From an uncultured cyanobacterium (GTDB taxonomy: Bacteria; Cyanobacteriota; Cyanobacteriia; Phormidesmidales; Phormidesmidaceae): a stretch of 6,501 nucleotides of DNA. The position numbers were made by a program, and so were the translations under genes. The DNA is taken from positions 1 through 6,501 of the forward strand of contig CALHGI010000033.1 of assembly GCA_938029995.1 (NCBI GenBank), written 5' to 3'. Below, piece by piece: positions 1-4,744 of this stretch. Every line of letters begins with the position of its first letter. Position 1 is the first letter of the stretch. The notes below the pieces were generated by a model, which was not told the DNA's origin, ran no database searches, and saw nothing but the letters and a program-made list of their open reading frames with translations.

Positions 1-285
1 CTTCACATACCCCTCCTCAGTCAAACGCGTCCGCACCAGATTACGGGTGAAGGCAAATAGGTCAAGCTCAGGCACAAACTGATCTTGATTAACCACAATC
101 CAGTCAAACACTGACTGATCCCACTCGGCAAAGTGAATGATGGCAGCAGCTAAGGCTTGCTCAGTTTGCTTGAGGTTGGGTAGGGAGTATAGAAAACTCT
201 TGACTTTGGTAATGGCTAAAATGTCTTTCGTCTGTAAAACCCCAATAACAACATCCAAGGAGCGTTGAAAATCATCTTGTTCCAT
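1..285 (-). CDS. Unrecognised protein, N-terminal 95 residues (3' end cut by window edge)
   Basis: A minus-strand reading frame starts at ATG 285-283 and runs without a stop for 95 codons to the left edge, so the C-terminus is missing. The protein begins MEQDDFQRSLDVVIGVLQ and continues with alternating hydrophobic and charged residues, suggesting a soluble, mostly helical protein. No signal peptide, membrane segment, cysteine or catalytic motif is visible, and I do not recognise the family. The frame is also open upstream of the ATG as far as a stop at 366-364, with a GTG at 297-295. The ATG is preferred because it gives an ordinary cytosolic N-terminus, but no clear Shine-Dalgarno precedes it. 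The gene lies downstream of, and in the same direction as, the response regulator, separated by 385 bases, so it probably has its own promoter. A GC-rich inverted repeat ends 18 bases before the start codon. The long open frame and natural protein composition support a real gene; its function is unknown. Confidence 0.72.
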   Translation of the reverse strand, partial: MEQDDFQRSLDVVIGVLQTKDILAITKVKSFLYSLPNLKQTEQALAAAIIHFAEWDQSVFDWIVVNQDQFVPELDLFAFTRNLVRTRLTEEGYVK

Positions 286-303
286 CTTGATATACACACC
301 GCT

Positions 304-352
304 GCCCAGGGCTTTTAACCTTGAGGTTTTGTTACGCCATAGCGCCCTGGGC
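304..352. repeat. 9-bp GC-rich inverted repeat in the leader of the leftmost gene
   Basis: GCCCAGGGC at 304-312 is the exact reverse complement of GCCCTGGGC at 344-352, separated by 31 bases. Inside the loop lies a small second hairpin, AACC-TTGA-GGTT, at 317-328. In the minus-strand transcript the outer stem would end 18 bases before the ATG at 285, so it could be a leader hairpin affecting translation or a two-half operator. No run of T follows it on the minus strand, which argues against an intrinsic terminator. The complementarity is directly visible; the function is inference. Confidence 0.5.
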
Positions 353-375
353 CACACATGACCTTAATCGGACAA

Positions 376-417
376 GGGATATACGGACATCCAGCGAAGA
401 CTCTCCGTAAACATCCC
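376..417. repeat. Nested imperfect inverted repeat
   Basis: GGGAT (376-380) pairs with ATCCC (413-417), and inside it ACGGA (383-387) pairs with TCCGT (404-408), with a small asymmetric bulge (2 versus 4 bases) and a 16-base loop. This gives a ten-pair interrupted stem in the presumed promoter/leader region of the leftmost gene. Short arms like these can occur by chance, so it is only a candidate structure or protein-binding site. Confidence 0.28.
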
Positions 418-489
418 ATGGGTAAGTCTATGGAAACAATGTGTGCATTTTGTGACTCGGATGCAATATGTGTCGATTAGCCCCCATAG

Positions 490-603
490 GGGTTGCTTAT
501 ACTAAACATTAGCTGAGGGAGGGGCGATGGGCCGCAACCCATGCATTGCCTCAGATATCGTTGATATCGTGGTTGATTTAGGGGGGATGCACCGCTGGGT
601 TGC
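490..603. repeat. Three mutually complementary segments (GGGTTGC / GCAACCC / GGGTTGC)
   Basis: GGGTTGC occurs at 490-496 and again at 597-603, and its reverse complement GCAACCC lies between them at 534-540. The pairing of the middle segment with the right copy extends to 8 bp (534-541 with 596-603); with the left copy it is 7 bp. The two hairpins would be mutually exclusive. Between the middle and right segments, GATATC occurs twice with three bases between (554-559 and 563-568), itself a 6-bp hairpin. The region lies 68 bases past the response-regulator stop, in its likely 3' untranslated region. No T-run follows, so termination is not supported. Confidence 0.35.
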
Positions 604-670
604 AATACAGGCGATCAGGAGTTCCTTGGAAAACCCATCCCGAGGACCCGCAACGCCAAACAGAATAGGC

Positions 671-1042
671 TCACCATTTCACCATCTGCTTAATCTGACC
701 CACCAGCTGCACCGCCTGGAAAGGTTTGGTGATAATTCCCATCACACCTATTTTCATCAATTCTTCGCGCTCACTCATGCGGGCCTTGGCGGTGAGCAAA
801 ATGACGGGAATGGACTGGGTTAACGGATCGCTCTGGAGCTGGCGAAAGATGGTGATGCCATCTTCGTCGGGCATCATCACATCCAACAGGATGAGATCGA
901 GACTTTGTTTCTGTGCGATCGCAACCCCTGCACGCCCCGAATCTGCCGCCACCACATCCCAACCAGCGGCCACTTCCAGTGAAAGCTGAACAATTTCGCG
1001 GACACCGTCATCATCATCCACCACTAAAATCCGCTTTGCCAT
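671..1042 (-). CDS. Single-domain response regulator (CheY-like receiver)
   Basis: This 123-residue cytosolic protein is a complete receiver domain with no output domain. It begins MAKRILVVDDDDG, with the acidic pocket at Asp9-Asp11. The phosphoacceptor is Asp54 in LILLDVMMP, the switch Thr84 is in VILLTAKA, and Lys106 is in ITKPF, so all residues needed for phosphorylation are present. The length is typical for stand-alone receivers. The start is fixed by the usual receiver N-terminus; an AGGGA lies only three bases before the ATG, closer than ideal. The gene follows the large histidine kinase by 104 bases on the same strand, and that kinase lacks its own receiver, so the protein is the likely phosphate acceptor or an intermediate (inference). 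With no DNA-binding domain it must act by protein contact or by passing phosphate on; the Hpt domain encoded upstream is the obvious candidate partner. The receiver assignment is certain; the partner is inferred. Confidence 0.97.
   Translation of the reverse strand: MAKRILVVDDDDGVREIVQLSLEVAAGWDVVAADSGRAGVAIAQKQSLDLILLDVMMPDEDGITIFRQLQSDPLTQSIPVILLTAKARMSEREELMKIGVMGIITKPFQAVQLVGQIKQMVKW
915..922. repeat. HIP1 octamer GCGATCGC
   Basis: A perfect copy of the palindromic octamer that is highly over-represented in many cyanobacterial genomes, here within the TGCGATCGCA context inside the response-regulator gene. It is useful as a taxonomic hint; no regulatory role is implied. Confidence 0.85.
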
Positions 1043-1146
1043 GGGTCCCTAAAATCACAGGTCGCAGCCAAGACCATTCCGATAAAAGAAAGCCTTAATC
1101 TTAGTTTAGGATTTATAACAAAGCATGAACTTAAATATAGTAGTTC
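1043..1146 (-). promoter_or_regulatory. AT-rich gap between kinase and response regulator
   Basis: These 104 bases are clearly richer in A and T than the flanking genes. Directly after the kinase TAA a 5-bp inverted repeat (AGTTC 1142-1146 with GAACT 1127-1131) could form a weak hairpin. Further on, the minus strand reads TTGTTATAAATCC, which contains a -10-like TATAAA, but no good -35 box at the expected distance was found. The response regulator may therefore have its own promoter here or be read through from the kinase; the sequence does not decide. Confidence 0.35.
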
Positions 1147-4100
1147 TTAATGATTAGAAGAACTATCTGGGGCATCTGCCTGACTGATGGGAACCGTGAA
1201 GGAGAAACAACTCCCCTGTCCCAAGGTACTCTCAGCCCAAATTTCGCCACCATGCTGGTGGACAATGCTGCTACAGATCGCTAAGCCCAGACCAGTGCCC
1301 CCTTTACTACGAGAATCGGTGGCGTCAACCTGGTGAAACCGTTCAAAAATGCGCTCCAATTTATTAGGGGGAATGCCCCGGCCCTGATCTTTAACGGTGA
1401 ACTTCACCTGCTTGCCCTGCGGCATAGGCCATTCTTCCGCCGTAACCCAGATGGTGGATGGGGCCTCTGAAAACTTAATGGCATTGCTGAGCAAATTGGT
1501 GAGTACTTGAATTAAACGATCGCCATCGGCCCAGATCAGCAAATCAGTTTCAGCCACAATAAGTTGGATCTCTCCCCGTTCAGCCACCAGTTCCATCAGC
1601 TCATAGGCCCGCTGGGTTAGCTCACGGGTAGACACCGAGGCCTGGCGAAGCTTGACCTTGCCCGAGTTCAAACGCTCTAGCTCTAAAATATCGTTAACCA
1701 GCTGCACCAGACGGGATGAATTTTCGGAGGCAATGGTGAGCACATGTTTTCCCCGGTCTGACTGTGGCTCCAACAGACCGCTGGTCAACAGATCTAAGGC
1801 TCCATGAATGGAGGTGAGTGGGGTGCGGAGCTCATGGCTAACAACAGAAATAAACTCATCCTTCATCCGATCTATGGCATAGCGCTCGGTAATGTCTTCA
1901 CCAATGCTCAGCACCCCGATAGACTCTCCTTGGAGATTTTTTTGCAGGGTACTATTCCAGGAGACAATGCGCTCTTCCCCCGTACGAGAGAGGAGAGTGG
2001 TTTGATAGTAGGGGCGATTTTCACAGTTAAGAATGTCCTGGAAAAGCGATCCAATTTGCGGTTGTTGTTGAGGGGGAATAAACGACTCAACCCAGGTCTT
2101 ACCCATCATGTCCGACGCACTATAATCCATCACCTCCAGAAAATGGGGATTGACGTAATCCACCTGCCCAGAACGATTTACCCCCACAACCATTAAGTTC
2201 ACATTATCCAGAAAGCTACTCCAGCGTCGCTCTGACGCTTGCAAGGTATCAAACAGCTTAGCTCGCTCAATTTCCATCTGCTTACGCTGGGTAATGTCCC
2301 GCTGCAATACCAGAATGTAAGCCTCCACAGAGCTATCTTTTACGACGGTACAAGAACAATCCATGGTCAAAATTTGACCATTTTTACAGACAAAGTCCAT
2401 CTCTTGACGATGGCTACCATCGGCCATGAGGATGGCAAAGTCTGGCTGACAGAGGGATTGGGTATCACTATTCAGAAACCTATCCAGGGGCTGGCCAAGC
2501 AGTTCTGATTCGTCATAGCCAGACTGCTCAATAATGGTGGAATTGACTTGTTGAATCAGTCCCTGGGAGTCTAACACATAGATAAAATCAGGGGCCGCTT
2601 CAAACAGTGATCGTAGGCGCTGTTCACTGTACTGAAGGGCGGCGGTGCGAGCTTCCACCCGGGACTCTAAGTCTTGATTGAGTTGGTGCAGCTGTGCCTC
2701 TGCCCGTTTTTGCTCAGTGATGTCGGTGTGGGAGCCGGTCATGCGGATCACATTGCCCGTTCCATCCCGCAGGGCCTGGGCCTGGTCGAATACCCACTTA
2801 TAGGTGCCGTCTTTGCACAGCAGCCGATGCTCCGTTTTATAAAATGGCGTCTTCTGGTCAAAATGCGCCTGAACTGCGGCATTGACCCGGTCAATATCGT
2901 CAGGATGGATGCGTGAGTACCACGCGTCTGGATCATTGGGAAATTCAGAGTCTTCGTAGCCTAGCATCTGTTTAAACCGGGCAGAATAAAAGACTTCATC
3001 GGTCTCCACATTCCAATCCCAAATGCCTGCATTCGAGCCTTTCAGGGCCAATTGCCAGCGTTCCTCGCTTGCTCTCAAGGCGAGTTCAGTCTGCTTGCGC
3101 TCGGTAATGTCCACGGTGAGGCCCACAACCCGGATCGCATCCCCGGCCTCATTGGTTAGGACCTTTCCTTTTGTCAGCCCCCATTGGTTAATGCTATTAG
3201 ACTGAGCCAGTCCATCCTGGAGGGTCCCCCAATAGTTACTGCTATTAGACTGAGCCAGCCCATCCTGGGGGGGCCCCCATTGGTTACTGCTATTAGACTG
3301 AGATAGCCCATCCATAGAGGTCTTGGCCAGACCGTTTGTGCCTCCCCCCAATGGGTTGTCGGCATCACTCTGGAGGTGTGTGATCAATCGATGTTCGATG
3401 ACAAAGCTATCTTTTGTTTCGAGGGCCGTGGAGATTACCTGCTGCACCTGAGGCGCATCATCGGGATGGATAATGGTTTGGAAATAGTCGCTATCTGTTT
3501 GCCAAGGTTCAGCCTGCCACTGGTTGCCAACAAAACGGCCAAACCCCTGAATGATATCCGTATCTAGGTTGTGCTCCCAGGAGGAGGTTTTACCCGCTTC
3601 TAGGGCCATTTGTAACTGGTCTTTACTGTGGCGTAATTCCGACTCCGATTGTTGGCGCTGTAGGGCTCGGGTCACGATTTCGGCAAACATGCGCAACAGC
3701 TGAATACTTTGATCTAGCTCGGCCGATTCCTGTTGAAAAGAGGCAAATCCGACCCACCCCATCAACTGCTCTTGGGAGATTAATGGCAGACAAATTAATG
3801 ACTGGAGGTTAAACCGTTGCCAATTTTCTTTTTCTAATTTGGCAGCATCGGGCAGCTGGGCCACACTGGGCACCTGCAAAACGTTTCCCTGGCTGAGGGT
3901 TTCCAACGCCCAAGGGAACGCGGCGAAGGGAATTTTTTTGGCATTGTGGATCTGGGAGAACGGGTCCTGTGTCACCCATTCATAGGCCATGCTAAAGGTG
4001 TTGCGATCCTGATCTAGCTGAAAAATATAGCTGGTATCAACCTGGATAAACTGGCCAATGGTTTTTAAGGCATGGCTAATTTTGTCGTTGATGTTGTCAA

Positions 4101-4608
4101 TTTTTAAGTTGATAAATTGGGTTGAGATCTCTGAAATCAGCTGATCAAATTTGAGTTGATGTTGGAGCGCGGCTTCCGCCTGTTTGCGCTCTTCGATTTC
4201 GGTGCCTAGCTGCTGGTTAATTTGTCTCAGGACTTCGGGTTTAGGTAGGGCCAGGGCAGCTGGAATTGTAGGTATCAGGGCCAACGCGGTGTAGATGGAG
4301 ACGACGGCGGTGATCGCTTTAATGGAGCCTGACAGCCAATAGGCTGGGTGCCACAGGGTCCACACGGCCATGAGGTGGGTGGTACCACAGGTGGTAATAA
4401 ACAGCCCAAAGAGCAGAAAAATACCCCGAAAGGGAACGTCCTCGCGTTCGCGGACAAAGTAGATCAGCATAATGGGGATGGAGTAATATGCGATCGCAAT
4501 GAGTACGTCTGACAACAAATGGAGCCAAACCAGCTCTGGTTGCCAAAGGTAGCAATGTCCATGGGGTATAAACTGGGTCGGGAAAAATATGTCTTTCAGC
4601 ACGTCCAT
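1147..4608 (-). CDS. Ethylene-receptor-type multi-PAS sensor histidine kinase
   Basis: A 1153-residue membrane-anchored sensor kinase. Residues 25-115 form three hydrophobic helices closely resembling the ethylene-binding domain of plant ETR1: LLSDVLIAIAYYSIP supplies Asp34 and Tyr41, and TTCGTTHLMAVWT supplies Cys74 and His78, the copper/ethylene ligands in plants. Next come a coiled-coil linker (124-150), a GAF domain (about 151-320) without an obvious bilin-binding cysteine, and four PAS domains (about 331-505, 512-637, 661-777, 790-909). The core has the HisKA H-box SHELRTP (His925), N-box with Asn1038 and Asn1042, G1 box DQGRGIP (1074-1080) and G2 box GGTGLGLAI (1103-1111), so it should be active. 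No receiver is fused; a lone receiver gene follows 104 bases later. PAS1 carries a 48-bp tandem-repeat insertion. The start fits the family N-terminus; AGGA lies ten bases upstream. Synechocystis Slr1212 (SynEtr1/UirS) is a relative with a different middle; ethylene binding here is inferred. Confidence 0.96.
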   Translation of the reverse strand: MDVLKDIFFPTQFIPHGHCYLWQPELVWLHLLSDVLIAIAYYSIPIMLIYFVREREDVPFRGIFLLFGLFITTCGTTHLMAVWTLWHPAYWLSGSIKAITAVVSIYTALALIPTIPAALALPKPEVLRQINQQLGTEIEERKQAEAALQHQLKFDQLISEISTQFINLKIDNINDKISHALKTIGQFIQVDTSYIFQLDQDRNTFSMAYEWVTQDPFSQIHNAKKIPFAAFPWALETLSQGNVLQVPSVAQLPDAAKLEKENWQRFNLQSLICLPLISQEQLMGWVGFASFQQESAELDQSIQLLRMFAEIVTRALQRQQSESELRHSKDQLQMALEAGKTSSWEHNLDTDIIQGFGRFVGNQWQAEPWQTDSDYFQTIIHPDDAPQVQQVISTALETKDSFVIEHRLITHLQSDADNPLGGGTNGLAKTSMDGLSQSNSSNQWGPPQDGLAQSNSSNYWGTLQDGLAQSNSINQWGLTKGKVLTNEAGDAIRVVGLTVDITERKQTELALRASEERWQLALKGSNAGIWDWNVETDEVFYSARFKQMLGYEDSEFPNDPDAWYSRIHPDDIDRVNAAVQAHFDQKTPFYKTEHRLLCKDGTYKWVFDQAQALRDGTGNVIRMTGSHTDITEQKRAEAQLHQLNQDLESRVEARTAALQYSEQRLRSLFEAAPDFIYVLDSQGLIQQVNSTIIEQSGYDESELLGQPLDRFLNSDTQSLCQPDFAILMADGSHRQEMDFVCKNGQILTMDCSCTVVKDSSVEAYILVLQRDITQRKQMEIERAKLFDTLQASERRWSSFLDNVNLMVVGVNRSGQVDYVNPHFLEVMDYSASDMMGKTWVESFIPPQQQPQIGSLFQDILNCENRPYYQTTLLSRTGEERIVSWNSTLQKNLQGESIGVLSIGEDITERYAIDRMKDEFISVVSHELRTPLTSIHGALDLLTSGLLEPQSDRGKHVLTIASENSSRLVQLVNDILELERLNSGKVKLRQASVSTRELTQRAYELMELVAERGEIQLIVAETDLLIWADGDRLIQVLTNLLSNAIKFSEAPSTIWVTAEEWPMPQGKQVKFTVKDQGRGIPPNKLERIFERFHQVDATDSRSKGGTGLGLAICSSIVHQHGGEIWAESTLGQGSCFSFTVPISQADAPDSSSNH
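3181..3324. repeat. Three tandem 48-bp units inside the PAS1 coding region
   Basis: Units at 3181-3228, 3229-3276 and 3277-3324 share a core that includes GCTATTAGACTGAG in all three. Units one and two match at 42 of 48 positions; two and three match at 37 of 48, the differences being concentrated in the second half of unit three. Because 48 is a multiple of three, the frame is kept and each unit encodes 16 residues of the type DGLAQSNSSNQWGPPQ (kinase residues 433-480). A degenerate older copy seems to precede them in the protein (residues 413-432, beginning QSDADNPLGGG). The block sits between the PAS1 segment ending EHRLITH and the segment starting GKVL, where other PAS domains have a short turn, so it is a loop insertion. 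Unit two contains a run of seven G followed by five C (3267-3278). Confidence 0.95.
4490..4497. repeat. HIP1 octamer GCGATCGC
   Basis: Second perfect copy of the cyanobacterial octamer, again flanked as TGCGATCGCA, within the part of the kinase gene encoding the first membrane helix. It supports the cyanobacterial assignment. Confidence 0.85.
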
Positions 4609-4744
4609 CCCATCTAATTCCTATGATAATTTCCGGCGTTGCTCATCTTCGGCGTAGGTACGTCTGAAGAAATGCCGATTTACTCTGCATTTCCACCGAT
4701 GGATACATCCCCTAACTCAGCCACGGCCTATCGGCCTACAATAA
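4609..4744 (-). promoter_or_regulatory. Gap between cyclase and kinase genes with kinase ribosome binding site
   Basis: These 136 bases separate the cyclase stop from the kinase start. On the minus strand AGGA (4619-4622) lies ten bases before the kinase ATG and is the best ribosome-binding candidate. A TATCAT just upstream resembles a -10 box but would place the transcript start on top of the ribosome site, and no -35 partner is present, so I do not call a promoter. The region holds one 7-bp inverted repeat (listed separately) and a GGCC-GATA-GGCC motif close after the cyclase stop. The genes could be co-transcribed or not; the sequence does not settle it. Confidence 0.4.
4669..4693. repeat. 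7-bp inverted repeat upstream of the kinase
   Basis: GAAATGC (4669-4675) is the exact reverse complement of GCATTTC (4687-4693), with an 11-base spacer. It sits 60 bases upstream of the kinase start codon. On the minus strand it is not followed by a T-run, so it may be a leader hairpin or a binding site for a dimeric regulator, or chance. Confidence 0.35.

Larger units (their letters stand above)
286..670. other. Non-coding stretch between response regulator and unrecognised gene
   Basis: These 385 bases contain no convincing gene. They should hold the 3' end of the response-regulator transcript and the promoter and leader of the leftmost gene, both on the minus strand. Several inverted repeats are present (listed separately), with a perfect palindrome CCCATGGG at 415-422 and a short hairpin CCCC-ATA-GGGG at 482-492. 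No stem followed by a run of T on the minus strand was found, so no intrinsic terminator can be assigned. No clear -35/-10 pair was found upstream of the leftmost gene. On the plus strand a TATACT (498-503) and a purine-rich GGGAGGGG precede an ATG at 527, but the frame it opens runs into the antisense of the response regulator. Confidence 0.6.

Noticed and set aside
151..320. Reading the kinase GAF domain as a bilin-binding photoreceptor (residue numbers of the kinase)
   Set aside because: The only cysteine in this part of the protein is in the LICLPL strand, not in the usual chromophore-attachment context, so light sensing cannot be supported.
418..480. 20-codon plus-strand frame starting MGKSMETMCAFC with several cysteines
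   Set aside because: No ribosome binding site, very short, and the region is explained as promoter/untranslated DNA; the cysteine spacing alone is not evidence.
481..492. CCCC-ATA-GGGG hairpin as terminator of the response regulator
   Set aside because: The stem is only four pairs and no T-run follows on the minus strand.
1804..2196. 130-codon plus-strand open frame
   Set aside because: It lies wholly antisense within the HisKA/PAS4 part of the kinase, whose conserved motifs fix the minus strand as coding; no ribosome site or recognisable domain.
3181..3324. CRISPR array
   Set aside because: The units are directly adjacent with no unique spacers, are in frame in a coding region, and have no cas genes nearby.
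3174..3368. 64-codon minus-strand frame with a 16-residue repeat
   Set aside because: It is the alternative frame of the 48-bp repeat within the kinase; the flanking PAS sequence shows which frame is real. It repeats only because the unit length is a multiple of three.
4624..4629. TATCAT as a -10 box for the kinase
   Set aside because: No -35 partner at 16-18 bases, and transcription would start at the ribosome binding site.
4643..4708. 21-codon minus-strand frame in the gap before the kinase, starting MYPSVEMQSK
   Set aside because: The purine stretch abuts the ATG with no usable spacing and there is no family resemblance; a leader peptide cannot be supported from one sequence.
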